This document shows positions 1-6,042 of a DNA stretch of 8,820 bases, piece by piece. Within the stretch, counting starts at the first letter, position 1; every line of letters starts with the position of its first letter. Source of the DNA: Pseudomonadota bacterium. GTDB lineage: Bacteria > Myxococcota_A > Polyangia > Polyangiales > Polyangiaceae. The stretch spans positions 1 to 8,820 of the forward strand of contig JAEZYZ010000254.1 in the NCBI GenBank assembly GCA_023418705.1, written 5' to 3'. Under the pieces are notes generated by a model. That model did no database searches. It was not told the DNA's origin and was given only the letters and a program-made list of their open reading frames with translations. Made by a program: the position numbers and the translations under genes.

Positions 1-711
1 GCCTGCGACGACGGCAACACCGCCGCGGGCGACGGTTGCAGCGCTGCTTGTGACATCGAAGACGGGTACTGGTGCGACGCTCCCGGTCAACCGTGCCGTC
101 AGGTGATCTGCGGCGACGGCGAGCAGAGCTCCTACGTGATCGGGGGTGAGTACTTCTGGGAAACCTGCGACGACGGGAACGCGGTCGCCGGTGATGGCTG
201 CGACGCGGGCTGTGAGGTCGAAGCGGGCTTCGTCTGCGAAGTCCCCGGGACGCCCTGCCGCCAGCCGGCGTGCGGCGATGGCTACTGGGACACCGCCTGG
301 GGGACAGGGGGCGCGGGCGGGAGCACCGGCGGCTCAGGCGGCACCCTCGCCTTCGCCAGCGGAGGCGCCCCGAGCGGGGGCGGGGCTGGCGGTGTTGCCG
401 GCGGCAGCGGCGGCATGCCCGGCTCTGGCTACTATGAGGGATGCGACGACGGCAACACCCAGCCGGGGGACGGTTGCGACGCGAGCTGCGAGGTCGAGCC
501 GGGGTGGGTTTGTGACCACTACGGTTGTCGCGAGCCGATCTGCGGGGACGGTATCGCCGATTGGCCCCTCGAGGAGTGTGACGACGGCAACGACGTCGCT
601 GGGGACGGCTGCGACGCCTGCCTGTACGAGGGCTGGCCAGGGACAGGCGGCGTCGGTACCGGTGGCGCCCTGCCGACGACGGGCGGCGCCGGCGGTACGA
701 GCGGCTCCTGA
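1..711 (+). CDS. DUF4215 (Myxococcus cysteine-rich repeat) surface protein, 5'-partial
   Basis: The frame is open from base 1 to TGA at 709-711, giving 236 residues with the start outside the window. It shows four CDDGN...GDGCD units, with the CDDGN cysteine at window residues 2, 56, 148 and 193. Units 2 to 4 are each preceded by a CGDG element, as in DUF4215 modules. Units 1 to 3 carry the full pattern, ending in a Glu-x-Gly-aromatic-x-Cys segment. Unit 4 is degenerate: it reads GDGCDACLYEGW and lacks the closing cysteine. A Gly/Ser-rich stretch (about residues 102-143) sits inside the third module, and a second Gly-rich tail ends the protein. DUF4215 proteins are extracellular or cell-surface proteins of myxobacteria and relatives, with the cysteines presumed disulfide-bonded. 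The molecular function is unknown. No C-terminal membrane anchor is visible, so any anchoring signal would have to be N-terminal. Confidence 0.85.
   Translation, partial: ACDDGNTAAGDGCSAACDIEDGYWCDAPGQPCRQVICGDGEQSSYVIGGEYFWETCDDGNAVAGDGCDAGCEVEAGFVCEVPGTPCRQPACGDGYWDTAWGTGGAGGSTGGSGGTLAFASGGAPSGGGAGGVAGGSGGMPGSGYYEGCDDGNTQPGDGCDASCEVEPGWVCDHYGCREPICGDGIADWPLEECDDGNDVAGDGCDACLYEGWPGTGGVGTGGALPTTGGAGGTSGS
304..429 (+). repeat. Gly/Ser-rich low-complexity coding segment
   Basis: These codons encode runs of GG separated by Ser, Thr, Ala or Val (GGAGGSTGGSGG and similar) within the DUF4215 protein. It looks like a flexible linker. It lies between the CGDG and CDDGN elements of a single module rather than between modules. 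The DNA is dominated by ggc/ggg-rich codons, so it is prone to slippage and length variation. Confidence 0.7.
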
Positions 712-843
712 GCTCAGGCGGCGTAGCGGGCCTGCCTCGCGGCGGGCCTCGCTCGCCCCGTCAGAAACTTCGGCGTGACCCGAACCAAGACGGCCGCCTT
801 GCGTCGAAACGCCAGGAGCTCGGCAGTCCTGTCCCTCGCGGGC

Positions 844-873
844 GCCTCTCCGCCCCGGTGGTGGGGCGGAGGC
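844..873. terminator. GC-rich hairpin in convergent gap (putative terminator)
   Basis: The arms gcctctccgcccc (844-856) and ggggcggaggc (863-873) pair over 11 bp with a 2-nt bulge and a 6-nt loop. It lies between the end of the rightward DUF4215 gene and the end of the leftward zinc-ribbon gene, where a bidirectional terminator is expected. There is no T-tract on either side, so an intrinsic terminator is only a suggestion. Confidence 0.4.
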
Positions 874-879
874 AGGACG

Positions 880-901
880 CGCGCCGTCGGAACACGGCGC
901 G
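880..901. terminator. Perfect 8-bp stem hairpin, putative terminator of the leftward operon
   Basis: The arms cgcgccgt (880-887) and acggcgcg (894-901) form a perfect 8-bp stem with a 6-nt loop, starting 16 nt beyond the stop codon of the zinc-ribbon gene. It stands next to the hairpin at 844-873. The rest of the 712-917 gap shows no supported gene. There is no T-tract, so this is a structural inference. Confidence 0.4.
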
Positions 902-917
902 GCGAGGGACGTGCGCG

Positions 918-1136
918 TCAGCGCCGTAGCTGCTTGTGCCGGTCCCAGCACGGCGGGCAGCGCCACTCGACGGTGCGCGTCCCGTCTGCGTTCAGCGTGC
1001 GCGAGAGGCGCCAGCCGTGCTGGGAGCTGATCAAGGTGTAGCTGGTGTCGGTGGATGGCGCGAGGGCCCCGCACGCGACGCAGCGGCGGTGGCCAGCCTC
1101 GCTGAAGGGACTCCGCTCGGGCGGGCTGCTGTCCAT
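918..1136 (-). CDS. Small CxxC/CxxC zinc-ribbon-like protein, function unknown
   Basis: This is a 72-residue protein with two Cys pairs, CVAC near residues 19-22 and CPPC near 60-63. They are separated by about 37 residues containing SYTLISSQHGWRLSR and VEWR. The spacing suggests a single four-Cys zinc ribbon. There is no signal peptide or membrane segment, so it is probably cytoplasmic. The C-terminus is basic (DRHKQLRR). The start is ATG 1136: an AGAGG at 1146-1150 lies 9 nt upstream, the same spacing as for the preceding gene. A GTG at 1139 directly before it is the alternative. The gene begins a few bases after the stop of the solute-binding protein gene, and its ribosome site overlaps that gene's last codons, so the two are probably co-transcribed and translationally coupled. 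I do not recognise a named family. A nucleic-acid or protein-binding role would be a guess. Confidence 0.7.
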   Translation of the reverse strand: MDSSPPERSPFSEAGHRRCVACGALAPSTDTSYTLISSQHGWRLSRTLNADGTRTVEWRCPPCWDRHKQLRR

Positions 1137-1142
1137 CACGGT

Positions 1143-2444
1143 TTACCTCTGGAGCTTGCCGTAGCTGTTCTCCAGATGAAACAGCACCGGCTGCGTGTCC
1201 CCGGAGATCAACATCTCCTTCACTACGGGGCCGTTGTCCGGCATGTCGGGAGGGGTCAGGCCCGACAGCGCTCGGACGAGCTTGCCTTCCCCGCGCGCTT
1301 GGTCGAAGTCGAGCATGGTGTGCTGCGCCACTTCGTCGAAGTCCGAAGCGCTGGCGTCGATGCGCGCCGGGATCGACCCCTTGATGCGATTGAACGCCAC
1401 CTGACCCTCGACCGAGCCGAACGTCGCGAGCAGCTTCAGCGCCTGAGCGCGCGACGGAGCGCCCTTGGGCAGCGGGAAGCAGTCCGCGGTGAAGACGAAG
1501 CCGTCGCTGCCGGGGAACGCGACCTGACCGAAGTCGACGCCGGGGACGAGGCCTTTGACCTGTAGGTAGCCCTTGGCCCAGTCGCCCATGGGGGCGAATA
1601 CGGCCTCTCCGCGCACCAGCTTGTCGACCGCATCCGACCAATCGACCTCGTTGGCGTCCGCGTTGAAGTGCGGCCAAAGGGCGAGCACGCGATCGAGCGC
1701 CTCGACCACCCGGTCGTCGCCAGGATCTTCGTTTCCGGTCCAGTAGCTTTCGTAGAAGTCGACCCCGCCGACGGCCGGCAGGACCATCTCGAGCGCGAAC
1801 AGCGCCATCGTCCAGTCGTACTTGTTGCCGATCGCGAGGCAGGCGCGGTCCGGATCGATGTTCGGCAGGTTTTCACAGAACGCTTCGAGGTCGTCGAGGC
1901 TCTCGGGCACCGTGAGGTCGTGCTCGTCCATGAACTTCTTGTCGAAGAACATCGCGTTGATCCGGTGGATGTTGACCGGCACGCCGTAGAGCTTGCCCGA
2001 CGCCGGGGAGCTCAACGCCTCGATGACCTCAGGCGGGAACCCGGTGTCCCAGCCGTTTGCCTGCTTGTAGGCGTCGAGCGGCTCGAGCTTCGTGTCGCTG
2101 TCGTCGATTTGGTTGAAGTTGACCCACTTGAACAGGTCGGCGCCGATGTTGGCCTGGAACGTATCCGGCGGCTGCCCCTGCGTCATGCGCGTCTCGAGCA
2201 CTTCGCGCGCGTTGGTGGCGACGTTCGCCGCCAGGTTGACGTACTTGAAATCGGGGTTCCGCTCCTGGTGGACCGCCAGCAGGGCAGACAAGGCGTCCAC
2301 CTCCCCGGGGGCCGTCCACCAGCTGAAGATCTCCATGGTGCGGCTGTCGGTGTTTTCGTCACCGGAATCCGAGCTGCATCCGGATGCCAGAGCGGCGAGC
2401 GCCAAACAGGTGATGGCGCAATGTGTCTTCGGGGTCCTGAACAT
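1143..2444 (-). CDS. ABC-transporter sugar-binding lipoprotein (extracellular solute-binding family 1)
   Basis: This 433-residue protein starts with a lipoprotein signal: a hydrophobic stretch at about residues 9-20, then LASGC with Cys23 as the lipidation site. The mature part has hallmarks of carbohydrate-binding proteins of the glucose/mannose type: MEIFSWWTAPGE (37-48), PPDTFQ (92-97), YGVPVNIHRINAMFFDK (153-169), FAPMGDWAKGY (283-293) and FNRIKGSIPARIDAS (351-365). From memory, these segments resemble the Thermus glucose-binding protein. Trp42/Trp43 and His160 are candidates for stacking against or hydrogen-bonding a sugar. It would capture sugar outside the inner membrane and hand it to a CUT1-type permease, but no permease or ATPase gene is in the window. 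The start has a strong AGGAGG 9 nt upstream. It is the first gene of a leftward unit with the zinc-ribbon gene. The exact sugar is not determined. Confidence 0.88.
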   Translation of the reverse strand: MFRTPKTHCAITCLALAALASGCSSDSGDENTDSRTMEIFSWWTAPGEVDALSALLAVHQERNPDFKYVNLAANVATNAREVLETRMTQGQPPDTFQANIGADLFKWVNFNQIDDSDTKLEPLDAYKQANGWDTGFPPEVIEALSSPASGKLYGVPVNIHRINAMFFDKKFMDEHDLTVPESLDDLEAFCENLPNIDPDRACLAIGNKYDWTMALFALEMVLPAVGGVDFYESYWTGNEDPGDDRVVEALDRVLALWPHFNADANEVDWSDAVDKLVRGEAVFAPMGDWAKGYLQVKGLVPGVDFGQVAFPGSDGFVFTADCFPLPKGAPSRAQALKLLATFGSVEGQVAFNRIKGSIPARIDASASDFDEVAQHTMLDFDQARGEGKLVRALSGLTPPDMPDNGPVVKEMLISGDTQPVLFHLENSYGKLQR

Positions 2445-2453
2445 GATCGATCT

Positions 2454-2459
2454 CCTCCT
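2454..2459 (-). promoter_or_regulatory. Strong ribosome binding site of the sugar-binding protein gene
   Basis: A perfect AGGAGG on the minus strand lies 9 nt before the ATG at 2444. It fixes this start and is the best Shine-Dalgarno in the window; most other genes here have weak or no match. Confidence 0.8.
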
Positions 2460-2489
2460 GGGACGCGTTCGAGAACGGGGCTAACCTTA

Positions 2490-2501
2490 CGACGGCCGTC
2501 G
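2490..2501. promoter_or_regulatory. 12-bp perfect palindrome in divergent control region
   Basis: CGACGGCCGTCG is a perfect 12-bp palindrome located 46 bp upstream of the sugar-binding protein start. It lies between two divergent genes and 4 bp from another inverted repeat. It could be an operator half or chance in GC-rich DNA. Confidence 0.3.
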
Positions 2502-2505
2502 GCAC

Positions 2506-2525
2506 CGCTCCCTGAAGCGGGAGCG
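2506..2525. promoter_or_regulatory. Inverted repeat CGCTCCC-N6-GGGAGCG, candidate operator or leader hairpin
   Basis: Perfect 7-bp arms (2506-2512 and 2519-2525) flank a 6-bp centre. The repeat sits 61-81 bp upstream of the sugar-binding protein ATG, inside the 237-bp divergent region. It could bind a dimeric regulator, as is common for sugar-uptake genes, or form a hairpin in the 5' leader. No regulator gene is in the window, so the role is inferred from position and symmetry only. Confidence 0.4.
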
Positions 2526-2632
2526 CCGGTTGCGCCATGGAATTTGGAGGACAAGCAGCGCACGGGTGTGCGAGCGCCTTCCGAAGAGCCCAACTCCCGT
2601 CATGCGGCCCGATCGAAAGCGTCGATTTTTCG

Positions 2633-2660
2633 TTGGCTCCTCGGGGATGGCTTTTATGAT
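2633..2660 (+). promoter_or_regulatory. Putative sigma-70-type promoter for the Cys-rich protein gene
   Basis: TTGGCT (2633-2638) and TATGAT (2655-2660) are separated by 16 bp. They match the consensus -35 at 4 of 6 and the -10 at 5 of 6 positions. The -10 element ends 21 bp before the ATG at 2682, giving a short leader. The surrounding bases are unusually AT-rich for this window. It was predicted by eye. Confidence 0.45.
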
Positions 2661-2681
2661 GCCGCCGAGGCACACGGATCC

Positions 2682-3245
2682 ATGCAGACGCTGCTCGTTG
2701 CATTTCGTTACTTCTTGGCCGCGTTTGGCGCCGCCATCCCGGTCGCCTGCACCCTCGCGGTCGACGCGGGGGAGCTCCAGGAGGGCTGCCCGACCGGGCA
2801 GAAGGAGTGCTTCGGTCAATGCGTGTCCGTCAACGACCGGGACTTCGGCTGTGCGGGGTCGAGCTGCACCCCCTGCACCTTTCCAGGGGCCACCAGTCGT
2901 TGCGGTTCGGACGGCGAGTGCGCCCTTGGCGTCTGCACCGGCAGCAACCGCGACTGCAACCGAGACGACTCGGACGGCTGTGAGGTCGACATCGACATCG
3001 ACCCGCTAAACTGCAACGAGTGCGGCGAAGTCTGCCAACCGTTCCCGAACTCCGAGCCGGCATGCGGCAATGGCACGTGCTCGATCGCACGTTGCCTGAC
3101 GGGTTTCAGGGATTGTGATGGCGACCGCCGCAACGGCTGCGAGGCCGACCTTTCGAAGAGCCCGAACTGCGGCGCCTGTGGGGTCGCGTGTGAGGACGGC
3201 ACCAGCTGCGAAGAGGTCGGCTTTGCGGAGTGGGAGTGTCGCTGA
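2682..3245 (+). CDS. Small cysteine-rich exported protein with NGCE/CGxC repeat units
   Basis: This is a 187-residue protein with an N-terminal hydrophobic segment (residues 4-23, LLVAFRYFLAAFGAAIPVAC) acting as an export signal. Cys23 might be a lipidation site, but Pro at position -3 makes IPVAC a poor lipobox. It contains 25 cysteines. If Cys23 is lipidated, 24 remain, enough for 12 disulfides. Two copies of a unit begin with DC..D...GCE.D and end with NC..CG..C (residues 91-118 and 144-170). Such units recur in large myxobacterial secreted proteins. ATG 2682 is chosen because it directly precedes the signal segment, a GAGG lies at 2667-2670, and a promoter-like element lies just upstream; the frame is open far upstream only because of GC bias. 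It is probably periplasmic or surface-exposed. No enzymatic motif is seen and the function is unknown. Confidence 0.75.
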   Translation: MQTLLVAFRYFLAAFGAAIPVACTLAVDAGELQEGCPTGQKECFGQCVSVNDRDFGCAGSSCTPCTFPGATSRCGSDGECALGVCTGSNRDCNRDDSDGCEVDIDIDPLNCNECGEVCQPFPNSEPACGNGTCSIARCLTGFRDCDGDRRNGCEADLSKSPNCGACGVACEDGTSCEEVGFAEWECR

Positions 3246-3251
3246 GCGCAT

Positions 3252-3283
3252 CGCACTTCGACGCGGGGCGCCGTACAAGTGCG
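3252..3283 (+). terminator. Inverted repeat after the Cys-rich gene, putative terminator
   Basis: CGCACTT (3252-3258) and AAGTGCG (3277-3283) pair perfectly around an 18-nt GC-rich centre that can itself fold. The repeat starts 6 nt after the TGA at 3243-3245. There is no T-run. The rest of the gap to 3392 holds no supported gene, and no convincing promoter for the kinase was found in it. Confidence 0.35.
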
Positions 3284-3392
3284 CAAACCTACGACGAACA
3301 GATCGAGGCGGGCCTTCTTCTTCGGCGCGCGCGGCCGTTGAACTAGCTGGCGGGCAACGCTTAGCGGTTGCACGCGCCCTGCGGTACGATCA

Positions 3393-5051
3393 ATGACGAC
3401 CATGGCCGGCAGTATCCCAAGGAGAGAAGCAACGGGCAGCGTCCGTAGGGACGATCCGTTCGGCTCCGCCGGCAAGTACCGCGTTTTGATGGAGCTCGGA
3501 CAGGGCGGAACGGCCGTGGTCTACCTGGCCGTCGCGCGCGGCCCCGCCGGCTTCAACAAGCTCGTCGTCCTCAAGGTCCTCAAGCGCAACTTGGTGGACG
3601 ACGCGGCTTTCCGCGACATGTTCCTGCACGAGGCCCGACTCTCCGCCCGCCTCAACCACCCGAACATCGTCCAGGTCAACGAGGTGATCGAGCAAGACGG
3701 CTTGCCGATCATCGTGATGCAGTACCTGGAAGGACACGCTCTGTCGGACATCCTGACGCGAGCGGGGAACAAGCTCCCGCTGCGGATGCACCTTCAGATC
3801 CTCGCCGAGGTCCTGAGCGGGCTGCACTACTCACACGAGCTGACCGACTACGACGAGACGCCGCTAGGCGTCGTGCACCGCGACATGACGCCGCACAACG
3901 TCTTCGTCACCTACGACGGGCAGGTGCGGGTGCTCGACTTCGGCATCGCCAAGCTTGGTAGCTCACAAGCCGAGACCCAGACCGGCATCATCAAGGGCAA
4001 GCTCCGCTACATGCCGCCCGAGCAAATCGCCGGTGAAGCGATCGATCGCCGCACCGACATCTACGCCGTGGGCGTGATGTTGTGGGAAGCGGCCACGGGG
4101 TCGCGCATGTGGCATGGCGTCAGCGAAGCGACCGTGATGAATCGCGTGCTGCGGGGAGAGGTTCCGCTCCCCAGCAGCGAGAAGCCAGGCGTCGATCCGG
4201 AGCTCGAGCGCATCGTCATGAAGGCGCTCGCCTACGAGAAGGCAGACCGTCATGCCTCCGCGCTCGAGCTGCAGGCAGAGATCGAGAGCTATCTCGGCAA
4301 CCACACGCCGATGGTCACCTCTCGCGAGATCGCCCGGTTCGTGTCCGAGAACTTCGATGAGGTGCGCTCGGCAACCAAACGCGCCGTCGAGGAGCAGCTC
4401 AAGGCGGACGCGCTGCGAAAGGACGATTCGTCGGTTCCGGTCTCGTTCCCACCATTTTCGGGATCGCAGTCGTTCACTCGAGCGGAGTTCACCTCGAGCT
4501 CGCCGCGCCAGGGAGAGAAGAAGCGCGCGAAGAAGGCCCTCGTCTGGCTCGGCGCCGGGGCGATCCTCGCGGCAGCGACCGCCGTGGCGGTGGTGGCGAG
4601 CCGCCCGGAGCCGAACCCGGCTCCCGCTGCGCCCGCGCCCGTCGCTGCACCCCCGGAAGTGAAAGACGTGCAGGTGCGCATCACGGCGTTCCCGGCGACG
4701 GCGACCGTCTTCGTCGATGGCAAGCCCGTCGCCGGCAACCCGTACAGCGAGACCCGCCCGATCGATGGCCAGCCACACACCATCCGTGCGGAGGCCGAGG
4801 GCCACATCGCGCGCTCGGAGACGGTGACCTTCGACGCCGACCGCGACATCGTGCTGGTGCTGCAGCAGGCCCCCAAACCCGAGCCCGAGCCCGAGCCGGA
4901 GGCGAAAGCCAAGCCGCCCGAGCCGGTGAAGGTCCCGCGGGTCCGCCGCGCGCCCCCGCCAGCCCCCAAGCCGGCCCCCAGACCGAACTGCAATCCGCCG
5001 TATACCGTGGACTCGCGCGGTGTGAAGAAGTTCAAACCGGAGTGCATCTAG
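3393..5051 (+). CDS. Transmembrane Ser/Thr protein kinase with C-terminal PEGA domain
   Basis: This 552-residue protein is a Hanks-type kinase. Domains in order: kinase domain about 28-300, with glycine loop GQGGTAVV (36-43), ATP-anchoring Lys61 in VVLKVLK, Glu80 in the C-helix, catalytic HRDMTPHN (162-169, Asp164), DFG (182-184) and PPE (208-210). A charged juxtamembrane region follows, then one membrane helix at about 382-402. Outside the membrane are a Pro/Ala linker, a PEGA domain at about 427-490 (ATVFVDGKPVAGNP), a Pro-Glu/Pro-Lys-rich stretch, and a C-terminal tail with two cysteines (NPPYTVDSRG...PEC). It should phosphorylate cytoplasmic targets in response to envelope signals. The catalytic-loop Lys of HRDxKPxN is Thr here, a variation common in myxobacterial kinases. 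The ATG at 3393 is used; ATG 3402 is possible, and neither has a clear ribosome site. The PEGA protein gene follows closely. Confidence 0.9.
   Translation: MTTMAGSIPRREATGSVRRDDPFGSAGKYRVLMELGQGGTAVVYLAVARGPAGFNKLVVLKVLKRNLVDDAAFRDMFLHEARLSARLNHPNIVQVNEVIEQDGLPIIVMQYLEGHALSDILTRAGNKLPLRMHLQILAEVLSGLHYSHELTDYDETPLGVVHRDMTPHNVFVTYDGQVRVLDFGIAKLGSSQAETQTGIIKGKLRYMPPEQIAGEAIDRRTDIYAVGVMLWEAATGSRMWHGVSEATVMNRVLRGEVPLPSSEKPGVDPELERIVMKALAYEKADRHASALELQAEIESYLGNHTPMVTSREIARFVSENFDEVRSATKRAVEEQLKADALRKDDSSVPVSFPPFSGSQSFTRAEFTSSSPRQGEKKRAKKALVWLGAGAILAAATAVAVVASRPEPNPAPAAPAPVAAPPEVKDVQVRITAFPATATVFVDGKPVAGNPYSETRPIDGQPHTIRAEAEGHIARSETVTFDADRDIVLVLQQAPKPEPEPEPEAKAKPPEPVKVPRVRRAPPPAPKPAPRPNCNPPYTVDSRGVKKFKPECI
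4878..4895 (+). repeat. Hexanucleotide tandem repeat (cccgag x3)
   Basis: Three exact copies of a 6-bp unit encode part of the Pro-Glu run PEPEPEPE between the PEGA domain and the C-terminal tail of the kinase. In-frame hexamer slippage would change the linker length without breaking the gene. Confidence 0.6.
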
Positions 5052-5069
5052 GCTTAGATAGCGGTCGTG

Positions 5070-5993
5070 ATGACGGTCCGCACCCCGTTCCTGGTCGCGA
5101 GCGTTGCCGTGTCGATGTTGACGGCCGCGCCGCTGTTCGCGCAGGAGGCGACCGATACCCCGAGCGCCCCGACGCCGGAGTCCTGCGCGCAGCAGCACGA
5201 GCGTTCCCAGGTGCAGCGTCTGGAAGGTCGCCTGCTCGAGGCTCGGGACGCGCTGCGCCACTGCGCCGACGCGGCCTGCCCGGCGCTGATCCGCACCGAC
5301 TGCGCGGAGTGGCTGGTGCAAGTGCAGCAGAACGTTCCGGCGATCGTGCCCATCGCGCAGTCCGACGCGGGTGACGAGACGAACGTCCGCGTGTTCCTCG
5401 ATGGCAAGCTCGTCGCCGAGCGGTTGACGGGGCAAGCGTTGGAGGTGAACCCTGGCGCCCACCAGGTCCGCTTCGAGCTCGAGGGCTACCCGCCGGTGTC
5501 GCAGAACGTCGTGGTGCGTGAGGGGGAGCGCCGGCACGTCGTCCCCGTCCGGTTCAGCAAGCAGGAACAGCCGCCGGAGCCAGGTACCGGTCCGCGCGCG
5601 CCAACGTCCGAGGCGCCCGACGCGGTCCCTTCTCACCGCCCGATCCCAGTGCTGACCTACGTGCTCGGTGGGGTCGCCGTGGTCGCCTCCGGCACCGGAA
5701 CGTTCTTCGGGCTGCGGGCCCTCTCCGAAAAGGAGGACCGCCGAAATGATTGCGCGCCGTTCTGCAGCGACGACCAGGCCGACGGCGTACGCAACACCGC
5801 GCTGGTCGCGGACATCGCCTTCGGCGTGGCGGCCGTCTCGGCGGGCGCGGCGCTCGTGAGCTTTCTTCTACGCCCCGAGGTGCCGATCGAGCAGGCCTCT
5901 CGAAGCCGAGCCCGCGAGGTGGCGCTCCGCCCGAGGTTCCTGTTGGCGCCGCTGCCCGGCGGAGCGCAGCTTGGCGCCGCCGGCGCGTTTTGA
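5070..5993 (+). CDS. Exported PEGA-domain protein with two C-terminal membrane segments
   Basis: This 307-residue protein is encoded 18 bp after the kinase stop and probably in the same transcript. It has a signal peptide (VRTPFLVASVAVSMLTAAPLFA, cleavage near residue 24). A helical region of about residues 35-95 carries cysteines (C39, C65, C70, C78) and resembles the N-terminal part of other myxobacterial PEGA proteins. A PEGA domain follows at about 104-162 (VRVFLDGKLVAERL, then GAHQVRFELEGY). After a Pro-rich linker come two hydrophobic segments (about 195-215 and 247-267) flanking a short loop with CAPFC. The PEGA fold is a small beta-domain of unclear, possibly surface-binding, function. 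ATG 5070 is used; a GTG at 5067 in the same frame is the alternative. Neither has a good ribosome site, so translational coupling to the kinase is likely. It is plausibly a partner or substrate-side component of the kinase, by inference. Confidence 0.82.
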   Translation: MTVRTPFLVASVAVSMLTAAPLFAQEATDTPSAPTPESCAQQHERSQVQRLEGRLLEARDALRHCADAACPALIRTDCAEWLVQVQQNVPAIVPIAQSDAGDETNVRVFLDGKLVAERLTGQALEVNPGAHQVRFELEGYPPVSQNVVVREGERRHVVPVRFSKQEQPPEPGTGPRAPTSEAPDAVPSHRPIPVLTYVLGGVAVVASGTGTFFGLRALSEKEDRRNDCAPFCSDDQADGVRNTALVADIAFGVAAVSAGAALVSFLLRPEVPIEQASRSRAREVALRPRFLLAPLPGGAQLGAAGAF

Positions 5994-6008
5994 GCGCCTG
6001 AGGCGCTC
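5992..6008. terminator. Perfect hairpin overlapping the PEGA gene stop (putative bidirectional terminator)
   Basis: GAGCGCC (5992-5998) and GGCGCTC (6002-6008) form a perfect 7-bp stem with loop TGA, and the left arm includes the last two bases of the stop codon. It lies in a 49-bp gap between convergent genes. TTTT precedes it on the plus strand, but no T-tract follows on either strand. Confidence 0.4.
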
Positions 6009-6042
6009 GTGAGCCCTCGGGTCGAGCGCCGGCCACGATCGC

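Noticed and set aside
334..1677. 447-codon open frame on the minus strand across the DUF4215 gene end and the sugar-binding gene
   Set aside because: It overlaps well-supported genes in other frames and runs through the convergent intergenic gap; the translation is Arg/Ala-rich without recognisable domains.
1668..2681. Long upstream extension of the small Cys-rich protein's frame
   Set aside because: This part is antisense to the sugar-binding gene. The export signal and promoter-like element place the true start at 2682.
3354..3371. Imperfect hairpin (gcaacgc ... ggttgc) before the kinase start
   Set aside because: It is short, bulged and within the range expected by chance in GC-rich DNA; no known riboswitch or leader resembles it.
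3338..3388. Possible kinase promoter elements (TTGAAC at 3338, TACGAT at 3383)
   Set aside because: TTGAAC has no acceptable -10 at the right distance. TACGAT lies almost on the start codon and has no good -35, so neither makes a convincing promoter.
3963..5636. 557-codon open frame on the minus strand across the kinase and PEGA genes
   Set aside because: It spans two real genes on the other strand, is rich in Arg, Gly and Leu without motifs, and has no ribosome site.
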